The notes below the pieces were generated by a model. The model was not told where the DNA came from. It worked only from the letters and a program-made list of their open reading frames with translations, and did no database searches. From positions 84,827,846 to 84,891,845 of the forward strand of contig CM051462.1 of NCBI GenBank assembly GCA_028095005.1: a stretch of DNA of 64,000 bases, in the 5' to 3' direction. The translations under genes and the position numbers were made by a program. Source of the stretch: Rhynchospora pubera. Its lineage: Eukaryota; Streptophyta; Magnoliopsida; Poales; Cyperaceae. Shown in pieces: positions 24,396-35,477 of this stretch. Each line of letters opens with the position of its first letter. Position 1 is the first letter of the stretch.

Positions 24396-26789
24396 ATGGA
24401 GTGCAACAAGGAAGAGGCAATAAGTGCCATGGAGATTGCCAAGAAAAGACTACTCTGTGGTGACTATGCTGGTGCAAAAGAAATGGGACTGAAGGCAAAG
24501 AAGCTATTCCCACTAGATAATATCTCGAAGTTTCTGGCAGTCTGTGAGGTACATTGTTCTGCCCAGTTAATGTCCAATGGACTGTACGATTGGTACAAGA
24601 TTATCCAAGTGGGGCCGTTTTCTGATGAGATCATTATTAGAAAGCAGTACCGTGAGCTGGTGCGGTTGCTACACCCTGATAAGAACAAATTCCCAGGTGC
24701 AGAAGTGGCATTTAAGCTGGTAGTGGAGGCAAACAATACCTTGTCGAATCAGGCCAAACGAAAAATATATGATAAGAAGAGAAAACAAATTATTAGGTCA
24801 GCAGGCCTGCAAAAGTGTACGAGAACCAATTCTGGTCACAACTCTTCTACGAACAGCAATAGAGACAAAAAGAAGGGACCGCAGCAAAAACCACAGCTGC
24901 AACCAGAACAAAGTTTAAATTTCTGGACAGCATGCCCTTTCTGCTGGACCCAACACCACTACAAGCGCAGCATGCTGTACAAGAATGTGCATTGCATGAA
25001 ATGCTCCAGAGTATTTATGGCCAATGCACTGCCACATCTGAATTCAGGGCATGTGAGTGCAGCTATGAACCTGCCTCAGCAGTGTACAGGCCAACAACAA
25101 CAAGAAAGGTCTGGTTTGTGTACAGGAGTCCTAAGGACAAGGATTCCTGACAGCAACCCCAGTCCTCCAAGCAGGTCCAATGCAAGTAGTGCAAACAATA
25201 TTAGGGAAAAGAGGAGGGTTGAAACGGTTTGTATGGATACAATCCAGACTCCTAATCCTTGTTCTGAGCTTAACGTAAGCTTGGCTGTTAACCAAAAAAG
25301 ATGCGATGGAGAGGAGACTGATACTGGAGCCCATTCAGCTGCCACCAGTACACCTGTTAAGAGGTTGCCACATAACAATTGTGATGTGAAGTACAATGGT
25401 ACCATAGCAGGCTTTTCAAACCCTGCTAAGAAGGCAAGAGTTGAGGTTAAGGGAGAGCGAGATAGTAATGGTGATGCTAACAAAACTGATACCAATGTTG
25501 ATGGTAGTACCAGTGTTGAGAAGGAAGTGAAAGAAGAGGGTAGAGAGAAAGAGAGGAGGGGCGAAATGGATGGGGCAGAGGAGGGGTATCTCACAGAAAT
25601 TATGGGGCAGAAGAGGGGTGAAATTGTTGGTGTGCATGCAAGGCAGACTCCTAGTTCTTGTTCTAAACTTAATTTAAGCTTGAATGCTACCCAAAGAAGA
25701 GACAATAGAGAGGGGAATGATGCTGGACTCCATTCATCTGGCACCTGGACTCATCTTCAGAGATCATCACATAACAAGCCTGGTGGGAAGGACAATTGCA
25801 CTAAAGAAGGTTTGTCAAGCCTTGCTAAGAAGCCAACAATTGAGATGAAGGAAGAGCAAGATGGTAATGGCGATGCCAACACAACTAATACCGATACTAA
25901 TGCTTGTACCAGTGTTGAGGAGGTGAAGGAACAAGGTAGAGAGAAAGAGCAAGTGAAACCAAGTGGGTTGCCCCAAAAAAGGGACACAGCTTTCAAACCT
26001 AGTGGGTCTGCTGAAGACAAGGGTGCAAGTTCCCAAGCAGTTAATTTCGGAAACTTGACTGTGAGATGTGAATTGTCCCAGTCAGACGCTGATGTAGAAT
26101 ATGAGTATCCTGATGCAGAGTTTCACGACTTTGCCATGAACCGAACCTGCAACAATTTTCAGGAGGGCGATATCTGGGCTCTGTACTCTGATCTAGACAC
26201 TTTTCCGAAATACTATGGGTCAATATTCAAGGTTGAGCATAACCCTTTGAATGTTCATATAAATTGGCTGAAGGTATGTCCCAAGTCTGAGGTGGAAAGA
26301 GCATGGCTGGATGCCGATTTACCTATCAGCTGTGGCAAGTTCAGGGTCACAACTCAGAATACGACTTGTGACAATCCCGACTACTTTTCCAATATGGTTT
26401 CAGTTAGGCGTCATGACAGAGGAAGCTATTATGAGATTTTGCCTGAGGTTGGTGAGGTCTGGACCATCTACGGTAATTGGTCGGCTGGATGGATGCCTCA
26501 TGACTTTAAAACATGCAAGTTTGACATAGTTGAGATTATAGGGCATAGAGAAGATTCTATAATATTATGGCCTCTGAGGCAGGTGCCTGAGTTTAGATCA
26601 GTGTTCATGCAAGAAGACGACGATGGGACTGGTTCTGGTTCATGGAAAGTACCAGCAAATGCGTACACTCTGTTCTCACATAAGATACCTGCCATTCGTT
26701 TAATAGAGGAGTGTGGAGGGAAGCCCAAGGAGTTCTGGGAACTGGACCCTGCATCTGTGCCTTGTGCATTTCTTTACCATGATAACTGA
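24396..26789 (+). CDS. J-domain / zinc-ribbon / DUF3444 protein (copy B, intact)
   Basis: Single coding exon, 797 residues. I start at the ATG at 24396 (MECNKEEAISAMEIAKKRLL) because a splice acceptor ends at 24364 and the family starts with this motif; an in-frame ATG at 24345 lies in the intron. Residues 61-131 are the J domain, with the HPD motif at 93-95 that stimulates Hsp70 ATPase. Residues 175-210 hold a zinc ribbon (C180, C183, C200, C203). Residues about 280-555 are a low-complexity linker with two diverged 105-residue repeats and basic stretches that could be nuclear localisation signals. DUF3444 spans about 567-785 (WALYSDLDTFPKYYG, SCGKFRVTT, FKTCKFDIVEI). Family members are presumed nuclear co-chaperones of unknown client. 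This is the only undamaged full-length member in the window. Confidence 0.92.
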   Translation: MECNKEEAISAMEIAKKRLLCGDYAGAKEMGLKAKKLFPLDNISKFLAVCEVHCSAQLMSNGLYDWYKIIQVGPFSDEIIIRKQYRELVRLLHPDKNKFPGAEVAFKLVVEANNTLSNQAKRKIYDKKRKQIIRSAGLQKCTRTNSGHNSSTNSNRDKKKGPQQKPQLQPEQSLNFWTACPFCWTQHHYKRSMLYKNVHCMKCSRVFMANALPHLNSGHVSAAMNLPQQCTGQQQQERSGLCTGVLRTRIPDSNPSPPSRSNASSANNIREKRRVETVCMDTIQTPNPCSELNVSLAVNQKRCDGEETDTGAHSAATSTPVKRLPHNNCDVKYNGTIAGFSNPAKKARVEVKGERDSNGDANKTDTNVDGSTSVEKEVKEEGREKERRGEMDGAEEGYLTEIMGQKRGEIVGVHARQTPSSCSKLNLSLNATQRRDNREGNDAGLHSSGTWTHLQRSSHNKPGGKDNCTKEGLSSLAKKPTIEMKEEQDGNGDANTTNTDTNACTSVEEVKEQGREKEQVKPSGLPQKRDTAFKPSGSAEDKGASSQAVNFGNLTVRCELSQSDADVEYEYPDAEFHDFAMNRTCNNFQEGDIWALYSDLDTFPKYYGSIFKVEHNPLNVHINWLKVCPKSEVERAWLDADLPISCGKFRVTTQNTTCDNPDYFSNMVSVRRHDRGSYYEILPEVGEVWTIYGNWSAGWMPHDFKTCKFDIVEIIGHREDSIILWPLRQVPEFRSVFMQEDDDGTGSGSWKVPANAYTLFSHKIPAIRLIEECGGKPKEFWELDPASVPCAFLYHDN

Positions 26790-29700
26790 CTTGGTATGGT
26801 GTGTGCCAATTCATGACTGGGTGGTAAACAAAATGCAGATCAGTGCTTTCGTTTTTTTTTCCTTTCTATTTATTTTCTTTTTTTGGTTTGGGACAGGTCC
26901 CAGTGGAACTTCATTTCATTGGTATGATGCGCATTGGATGCATTATGTGATATATTGGATGCATTATGCGATGATAATGTAGATAGTCTATCATGTTCTA
27001 ACTGGGGGTCAGTTTTCTAGTCTTTTTTGTATCTCATGTTTTCTGTATGCAGTCGGTATTAAATTAGGCATCCTGATTGATGCTGTTCAAATTGGTGGCT
27101 GCTTTCAGAATTTCCCTTTTTAGTTATTTACTAATATTATATATGGTCTTAATATTAATGGATTTGGTACGTTTAATGATTGTTGAAATTTCTGTACTAT
27201 CTAGTTAGGTTGGTACAGCTCTAAAAGGCACGGCCAAATTGTGTGCTACCACTGGCAAAATCTTATTTTATGAGGATAAGATCTTACATGATGACGGTTG
27301 TTATTTAGAGCAAAGTCCTCTGGTATTTACTTTTGGATCATACATTACATTGGCCTGTGTATCATATTTCCGTTTCCATGCTCAATTTACAATTGAAACT
27401 TGTACTTGGTTTGTATCATTCTCAAAATAAGCCTATCAGATGTGATAAAAAGCCCTTCTCATAATAGCAGATCGCAAATTTGTGGCACTTTTCTTTAGTT
27501 TTTGGTTACTGTTAGCATGTGAACCTAAATCTGCCAAAGTGCAAACTCTTTGTATACTTTTATGTTTGCGTTTTTCATTTTTGTTAATATGTGTACTTAT
27601 TTATTTATGTACCTATAAATTAAAGTTTTATTGTTTGTTATAGCGTTGCTAATTCATTCGAGTTATATATATTGGGTCAAACTCACATTTAGAACGTTCA
27701 AATTCATTTTAAAATTTTTAATCTGAATTTTTGTTACTGTGACATTCCACCGCCTCAAAAAGAATTTCATTCTTAAACTCCCAATAAGCAAGTGTAAAAC
27801 TTTGCCAAAACTATGCCAGCTCGAATCATCATGTCAAAGAAAATTTATCCGGTTCTTACTAATGCGACAGAGGAGGGTCACCTCACCTCACAGAAAATCA
27901 CACTCCGTACTAGATATTTTTAATTAGTCAAAAAACCAATTACACTCTTTGAGACTTGAATTCAATCGTTTGAATCAAAAAAGGGGACAACTTGGGCAAC
28001 TTCACATAATTTTTTTTTTTTTTTTTTTTTGCGTGTGGAACAATGGATAAAACCTATTATATGCAAAAAAAAAAAAAACATAATTGTACGTGAAATTGCT
28101 ATTCTCCAAGTTGAAGTATAAAATCGAACAGAAGAGCCATATGTAAAAGCTCATTAACCATTTATATTAGCAAAAGTCACTATTGTTAAATCAATGAATG
28201 CAGTTGATTGCAAAGTGTTAAAATAATGACTAGGTAAAAATTAAACCGAGCCACAACAAATCAATGCCTAAAAAGTTTATATTAGGATTTTGGCCTCCCT
28301 TGGTGAAATTTTTGGCTCTCCGTAATGATTGTCTGATATAAGATGATCAAAGTTTTAATCAATCAGACTAATCAAATAAGAATCAGACTTCTTATGTACC
28401 CAGTTGAGGCAAACATTTTATTTTAGGCTTAAAATCTTTAAAATTATTAAACTTTAAAGTTATTAAAGTCAAGGACTCAAGTGGAGTTTCTTTTCATTGC
28501 TACATGTCAACGTGAACTGTTGGTTATCTTCCTTCCACAAATAACCCTACAAAAATGTTATAAGTTTTTACAACCCTTACTATTACTTACCACTAGTGGG
28601 TGCGTCGCGCGTTGCGCGACCTATTTTTCGTCTTGATTTTATTTTCCCAGTCTTATTAATAGTAAATAATCTGATGAGGGAAAAGACGATAAAATTAAGT
28701 TGAATTTGATAAATGAAATTCTCTAATTCTATGAGCATATTAGTTCATCAAATAGATCCGCAAAAGTTAATTTATGTGAGATAAAAATTGAAAGAAAATA
28801 GAAGCAAAACTAAATTAACAGTATGGTAATAGATACTCCAATCCTACCATTACATATAAACAATAATAGCTTATTCTAATGCATGGATGGCCGATCTTAT
28901 TTCAGAATGGTAACGTACATTATTTTAAAACACTAAATTTAAAGGTAAATACTGATACAGAGCCAGATTCACTGACACAGATCTGAATCATATCATCCCA
29001 AACTGATAATATACATTTGAACAACGGGTCAATTTTAAAAGAATACACAAACTATGCCCTACATATTGAGAACACCATTTTCTTTTCTAAACTGAAAATT
29101 TTGAAGGTTAACTGATTTAAACAAAGTATGTTTAAATTTGGCTCTGCTACGTACCTATAAGAATCAAACTTACAGTCAGTGTGTTGCATATCAGTGTCCA
29201 TATTAATGACAGCCCTATTCTCGACCTCCTGCACATTATTGGCCATGCGAGGTTAGATATGCTATCTAAAAGACAATGTAATTACTGCCAAACCTGACAT
29301 TGATTTTGTCAATCCAACTGATTAAAAAATATTACGACACTAAACAAACTAACATAAAAAAAACTTCAAGGTGTCCTGCATAAACAACAATAGCTTTTTG
29401 TCGCAAGAAACCCAATAAAAATGACTTTACAATTTGCCTTCTAAATAAAGCAGAAATAACAACAATTATATAGAAAATTTTTGCAAGGAATACCAAAAGT
29501 TATTTCTTTGAAGTAGTAGTCTGTCCGGTTGTTACTCATAAGAAATAAATATTTTGCTTAAAATGACCTATTTTATCCTTTATTATATCTTCAAAAGCTG
29601 AAGGTAAAATTTGCCAAACCAACATGATAATAAGGCCCAATGCAATCCCTGCCAAGTTGACACATCTATGCTAGTTTTTCCAATATTTCATTTCAGCCTC

Positions 29701-30555
29701 TTTTGGCCTCCCCTTCCCGCAATGATTTTCCGTTACTAACCCATCTTTTAAAGTGAAAAGTGTAATCAATAATAAGAATCGAGAAATTAGGAGACTGAAC
29801 AAAGTAAATGTCAAAAAATTGAAAACTACTTTAGTGTAAACATAGTTTGAGCATACGGTCGCAGCATGAATTATGATCAAACAATGGGATGATGCTCATT
29901 TTTCTTGCATTTTTTTTCTAGTTTATTAGCCACCAGACTATACTTAAAGCATATATATTTGATTTTTTTTCTTTTGATTTTTTCACTGACGACTTAGCTT
30001 GTATGACCAAATATTGCTCATTTGCCACCTAATTTTTAATTTAAAATGCTTAACTAATTTCTAAAACCTCTCTTGTCAAGCTATATCTCACATCTAAGGC
30101 CTGAGCTTACACAGCGAGACGTCTTAACTCTTAACCCTTGCAGCACCAAGACAAAACAGTGACCTTTTTTTTTGTGGAAAGCCATCATACTTTAGCTCTT
30201 TATTAACATGTCTAAAAAACTAAACAGTAGAGTAAGCAGCTGCCCACACTAAAGAGGAACAAATGAATTATAAGAAGTAACTCACAAAGGCAGAAATTCC
30301 TTAATAGATCCTTGATGCTTTTGGAGCTCGATTAATTCATGAGTACTCATGGGTAGCTATTCTGTATATAATAAGAAGCAGCTCATCAATCATGAAAAAA
30401 TAGGTACCCATTACCGAAGCCAATAACACACCTCTGACGCTCTTGAAACTCGATTTGATGACATAACTGAATTTGGACACTAAATCATATAAAAAGCAAA
30501 ATAAAAGAACCTTCAGATGATGCATTGAGCAAGCTGTGGTTTGTGAAGATGGTTG
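26790..30555. other. 3' flank of gene B and long spacer, no confident gene
   Basis: The first 1.8 kb (to about 28550) is colinear with the flank of copy C at 37490-39240, sharing for example CTATCATGTTCTAACTGGGG and AAACCTATTATATGCAA. Poly-T (28011-28031) and poly-A (28065-28078) runs replace the GAT microsatellite found in copy C. A GTCGCGCGTTGCGCGAC palindrome lies at about 28605-28621. On the minus strand, 29170-29270 resembles an exon (MANNVQEVENRAVIN reading) with a GTAAGT-type donor, but I cannot connect it to a gene. Confidence 0.45.
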
Positions 30556-31812
30556 TCATTCTGATCGAACCTTGCGGTTGAATGATGAAGTGGACTCGGC
30601 TGCATTTAAAGAGAAATCAACAATGAATGCTAACATAAAAAAAGAGACACCTATAATCAACAGATAATATCGAGATAAATAAAAAAGGAACCCCTAAATC
30701 TCAATTCTGAATTGGCAAAACCTGCAAGTGAAAAGGGAAAAAAATTTGTCGAATCGGCAACTAAACTCCAAAACATAAAAAAAAAGAGAATCATAAATCA
30801 GATAATCAAGAGAAGGAACAATAAGAACTGACAAATAGAGAAAGAAGAAAGCGGCAAAAAGAAATGAGTACAACAGCTGGAGAGTTGATCCTGGATTCCC
30901 TTGTTACACATGAAGAAAATATATAAAGAAAAAGCATGAAATAAGGAAAAATAGATCATCTCTCAAAATGAATTGCAAAAAAATATATATAGTAAATTAA
31001 TTAGGTAGTAATCTGCTTTTAGATGAACATGTATAACAATTATCATGTGAATCAGAATTTGTACAGCTGATAAAAGTTTTAAAAGAACTCCTGAATCAAT
31101 TTGCATGTAATCTTTCTGGCATTTAACTGTCATAAAATGAATTATATTAAAAATTAGATGAAATGCTCAGCTGGTAGCTGCACCTGATATGAACAACTCT
31201 CCTATCTTTTATAAAATTGAGCAATAGATAGAAGCCCGCGAAAATAAATGAAATTTAGGTCTTATTTTTGGCAATTGGAAATCGGTATAAGATAAGAAAA
31301 ATAAATACACAGTCAAAATTTAGCTGACCTGATACAAACGGAGAATCAACAATGAAATTTGGAAGGAGATCATTTGTTTGATCAATGTCGTTCAATGTGC
31401 CCTTGAAGTAGTACTCTGCCTAAGAAAACAGAATCCAGTCAGATATTCTTCTTTCAAACACTATATGTGCTATTTTTTTATTTGCTTAAATTTTTTGAAC
31501 AAAGAGAGGCGAAATTAAGAAAGAAATGCAGGAAAAAAAAGGCACATCTGTAACTTATCTTTTCATTGCGGGATTCATACTACCAAGGTTGTCAATTATA
31601 ACAATCAGCTTAATACACCCTTTCTGAAATTTACAATCAGCTTAATACACCCTTTCTCAGCAGATGAAAATAGAGAATACAAATTATCTTTAAAAATCTT
31701 GACATATGCTAGAAATTTCAGTAATGAATTCATTATTGTTAGTAAATTTCAGATAGAAATAGAAATAGAAACAGACCTGTGCGGAGAGAAGAAGGAGAAG
31801 AGGCGACCCCAT
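30556..31812 (-). CDS. Possible small three-exon minus-strand gene (unrecognised)
   Basis: A tentative model reads exons 31812-31777 (MGSPLLLLLSAQ), 31419-31329 (AEYYFKGTLNDIDQTNDLLP and onward) and 30599-30556, giving 56 residues with GT-AG introns and a continuous frame. The first exon has a hydrophobic leucine run that could be a signal peptide. A GA/CT microsatellite lies directly in its presumed leader. I do not recognise the protein. It may be a fragment of a longer gene or chance splicing, and the terminal exon is the weakest part. Confidence 0.3.
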
Positions 31813-31823
31813 GGATCGAAAGA

Positions 31824-31828
<5 letters not shown>

Positions 31829-31869
<41 letters not shown>
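31829..31869. repeat. (GA)n microsatellite
   Basis: About 20 GA dinucleotides in an uninterrupted run. On the minus strand this is a (TC)n tract just upstream of the possible start codon at 31812, a common position for pyrimidine tracts in plant 5' leaders. Open frames through it are artefacts. Confidence 0.9.
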
Positions 31870-31870
<1 letters not shown>

Positions 31871-32116
31871 CAGCGAGGTACCGAGTACAGACCAGTGGAT
31901 TGACCCTTCACGCGTCGAAAAGTCGCCCCCAGGAAGATCGAAGAGGCACACAAGATGTGTTTAAGATTTTCTGCGACCATTCTCGTTCAACCGTGCTCGA
32001 TTATATGACCAGTTGCAACAAAAAATCCGACCGAAAACACTGTGCGGAGAACTGTACGCAAATAGTTGTTTCGGAGGCGGATCCAATTCTCCGGAATAAT
32101 ATATGTTTTGATTTTG

Positions 32117-32290
32117 ATGGCTTCTGAACCTGCGCGACTGATTTCTATCTTTCTGGACGATAAAACCTTCGCCAATGGAAAATTGAGAACATCTGGAACA
32201 TATAACTTCTCAGTTAAAACAGAGCCGGTGTGGCTAGCAATTGTGGGTGACCCATCACAGATGGAGAAATTATTGGTTGTGCTTAGCTAA
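32117..32290 (+). CDS. Possible small protein or gene fragment, 57 residues (unrecognised)
   Basis: ATG at 32117 (MASEPARLISIFLDDKTFAN) to TAA at 32288-32290. It is diverged from, and head-to-head with, the possible minus-strand gene at 31812, leaving about 300 bp between the two starts, as in a bidirectional promoter. The amino-acid composition is protein-like and the frame opens in a locally GC-richer stretch, but I recognise no domain. Immediately after it the sequence becomes colinear with the copy A 3' flank (from about 32370), so this may be a truncated gene end at a duplication breakpoint. Confidence 0.3.
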   Translation: MASEPARLISIFLDDKTFANGKLRTSGTYNFSVKTEPVWLAIVGDPSQMEKLLVVLS

Positions 32291-33244
32291 GGTTTGTGTA
32301 ATCAAATGTCATGTAATTTGATGCAAAGACACAACTGAAAGATTGTAATTGATCTTTTTGCCCCCTTTATTTTAGTTTGCTAATATATGCTGTTGTTTGT
32401 GTTCCTTTTCATTAATGACGCCGATTTGGTAGTGCGCTTGATTTGCATTTGTATAATCGAATTCATTCTGGTCTCTTTACATAAAAATTGCATTTCGTAT
32501 TATTGTTTAATGGTAACCGTTTTCTCTTTATTTGAGTCCTCTTATATTTGTTGAATGTGAATAATTATTTAAAGATCAGATTATTATGAAATGTCGTATG
32601 CTTTCCTTTCTCTTGCTTAAACTCAAACATTAAGTATAAGTTAGCTATAGAATGTATCTCTTACTTGAGCGTGATTTTCAAAACTAGGACTAAATAATGA
32701 AACATTTAAGTATGACCGAAAAACTTTAAAACTGTTTGCAATAATATGTTAAAAAATAACTACATCTGGTTGAGTATAATAGTTTTTTTTTTGAACTAAA
32801 ATAGTGGTAAGGATGCAAAAATGCCTTTTAGAAAGTTATTATGTATCCACAACACACCTCTGATTTAATAAAATGTGACTTATAATTTATGAATGCATAC
32901 AATTTAATAAAGAAAAAAAGAATCAGATGACAAAAAAATGCAAAGTGTAATTTATAACTAATTGCAATAATTTGTTGGGAACGACTTCATTTACTCGCCA
33001 AAATTGACCTTATTGATTCCGATTAATGATTAATAGTCATGGTTTGCTATTTAACTAATGGGTAAGAACTTTTCGTCTACCCAAGACTTCAAGAGTAGGT
33101 ACTAGGTAACATATATATAATAGGGACTAAAATATCCCTGCTCCACAAAAAGAGAATCAAGGTGAACGGAGAGGAGAGGAAAAAATTTCACTTGCTCCAA
33201 TTTGTTTTTGCTCGGTGAACACGATGAATTGTAATGTTTTTAAT
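32291..33244. other. Duplicated non-coding flank (matches 20220-22050)
   Basis: Colinear with the 3' flank of copy A, with many small indels (TGTTCCTTTTCATTAATGACG, CAATAATATGTTAAAATAA). It contains no gene. It lacks the hAT element present at 21247-21947. Confidence 0.6.
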
Positions 33245-33391
33245 GGGGCTGTTTGGATTATATGGAAATATGAGGAATTTTTTATTCTTAGGCATAATTT
33301 ATTATAAACAATTCAATTTCTTCACAAAGTTACACAATTTTCAATACTTTCTGCCTAAAAATAGACTATTCCTCTTATTCCTAAACGATCA
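33245..33391. mobile_element. MITE, GGGGCTGTTTGGAT family, copy 7
   Basis: Starts GGGGCTGTTTGGATTA and contains the core TTATTATAAACAATTCAA. The right end is eroded (CTAAACGATC). Confidence 0.6.
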
Positions 33392-33651
33392 TATTGACTG
33401 CAACATTACCTGAAACATTTGAACATAAAGAGAAATAAGTTATTTTACAAATTAAATTAAAAGGAAGTGACAAAAGTTCACTTTATAAAATCTGGAGCAA
33501 GGCGCATCAATTTTTATTAACTTCACTTCTCATCCCTTGCCTTTACGTTGCTTATCTTTAGCTTGTCAGATATGTTGTGGAGCAGTCCCTAAGTTAGAAT
33601 TTTGGAATTTGTAAAATCATTATTGTGCTTGACAGTTCACCAGGCCTACCT

Positions 33652-33863
33652 GGGAGGGTATCCTCTGCCAACCTTTTGAGGTCGGTAGAGGGTCAACTCT
33701 TGATCCGAGCCGTTTGATCTAATCTCGACGGTTAAGATTTTTCGGGCCTATCAATCTCAGTTACATGCACGGGGCTCCCTTAACCGTTGAGATTAGATCT
33801 AACGGTTTAGATCGAAAGTTGTCACTCTACCGACCTTAAAAGGTCGGTAGAGGATGTGATTCC
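33652..33863. mobile_element. Mutator-like MITE with perfect 9-bp target duplication
   Basis: GGCCTACCT flanks both sides (33643-33651 and 33864-33872). The subterminal zone contains the palindrome ACCTTTTGAGGTCGGTAGAG and its inverse. The centre TTACATGCACGGGGCTC matches the element at 12886-13074, so both belong to one family with diverged ends. It sits in the upstream region of copy C. Confidence 0.85.
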
Positions 33864-34195
33864 GGCCTACCTAGCCAGGACTCAGGAGGGCAGGAAGAAA
33901 GAAAGGAATCCTCCAAAAGAAGAAAAAAAGAAAGGCTAAAAGCGGAGAGGGCAAGGGTTTATCTTTATTTATTTATTGGCCACCTCTAAAACCCTTGGAG
34001 TTACCACTTGTCAATTTGTCATCATATGATCATATTTCCTTTCATCTTCCTCTCTAAAGTCTAAAGTCTAAACCTTTCTTTCCTTTTTGGGGTTTTCATC
34101 ATATATAGGTTTCCCATTTTCACTAGCGCTCACTTGCGCACTCCCCTCGCGCCGCTGCTCGCCTCTTCTCCTCTTCTATGTGAACTGCTCTGTGC

Positions 34196-34237
34196 GACAC
34201 GTGTCTCCTTGCGACCTGACAGCCTGGTCCCACCCTC
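34196..34237 (+). promoter_or_regulatory. Cluster leader module, copy 4 (unit C), with G-box
   Basis: Contains the perfect palindrome GACACGTGTC (G-box/ABRE core ACGT) at 34196-34205, then GACCTGACAGCCTGGTCCCACC with a GGNCCCAC TCP-type site. A (CT)n tract follows at about 34271-34287. It is 1.25 kb upstream of the copy C start codon. Confidence 0.55.
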
Positions 34238-35477
34238 CAAATTTTGTACGATCTAGCCCCCTCTTCTTCTCTTACTCTCTCTCTCTCTCTGATTGCTTGT
34301 GTGAAGATCAATTTTAGTAGTCAGGTCTTTGTTGTGAACACTTTTTCTTTGAAAAACGTGTATGTGTTCGGAGGAAAACTTCAAACCTTCACTAGAACTC
34401 TCATTTAACATATCCTATAAAAAAAATGCATAACCCGCCTTTTAAAAATGCATTTAAATTTCAGTGACTTTTCTACCTAGTACAATATATGGAGATTTTA
34501 TCGGTATGGTTGCATTTTATTATTGAGTTCTTGTACTGGTTTGAGACCTACATGGAAATTTTCCAATAAAATTCTTGTACTAGTTGCCAAAAGAAGAACA
34601 ATGTTATCCGTCTCATTATGTGTTCCATGTGCCCACCATCATGGGTAACAGTACTAGCGAGTTAACCCAACAAGTCGTCTATTGCTTTGTTGGTTCTGTC
34701 TATATCTGTGTTTTGATTGAGATAAAGATTAAGATCAGGGATCCTAATCTGCAGTTGCACGAGCATTTTAAACTCTAGTCAAATCTAGTGTTTTACTCTG
34801 GTTGAATTAGACAGGTTAGGTTTAAAGTTAATACTACATGCTTCTCTAGAATTAGATTGCATTATTACAGAAGCACACTTTAGAATGTATGAAATAGTCA
34901 ATTTTGGTCCTATGACTTTTCTAAAAACACAAACTCAGGTCTTAAACTTTCATAGACATTTAATTTAAAAATAAGTTGGGTGGCTTAGACCCCCAGTTTT
35001 ATCTTTAAAAAAAAAACTTTCATTTTGCACAAAATTGGTTCTTAAACTTTTAATAAGAAGTAACTAAGAAGTCCATCAACTTGATCCTTGAACTTACAAA
35101 ATAAAAACTAAATTGGTCCTCTTAAGAATGACAAAATTGAGGACCAACATGTATATTTTGAAATCCAAGAACTTAGGTTTCTTTTTGAAGTTAGAAGGAT
35201 AAATTTTATGCAAATTAAAGTCTAGGAACCAATTTAATTTTTATATTGCAGAAGTTCAGGGATTAATTTGGTGCAAATGAAGGGACTAAGTTGATGTTTT
35301 TAAAAAGTTCAAAGTCTAAATTTATTGCAAATAAATGTCTAGGAACCAACTTGATCTTATTTTACTGATCTACTTCCTTTCAAGTTAAACTAATTCAATC
35401 ATATATGTCACAACAATCACAAATTCTCTTGGGCTACATTTTCAGGTCTTCTTGCATTTCTATCTAATTTACTTCTC

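Noticed and set aside
25076..25744. 222-residue open frame on the minus strand inside gene B
   Set aside because: It is the antisense shadow of the repeat-rich linker of gene B, with S/L-biased composition and no domain. The same shadow recurs in copy C.
31699..32127. 142-residue plus-strand frame through the (GA)n tract
   Set aside because: The centre is poly-(RE) from the microsatellite; no conserved domain, and the frame depends on repeat length.
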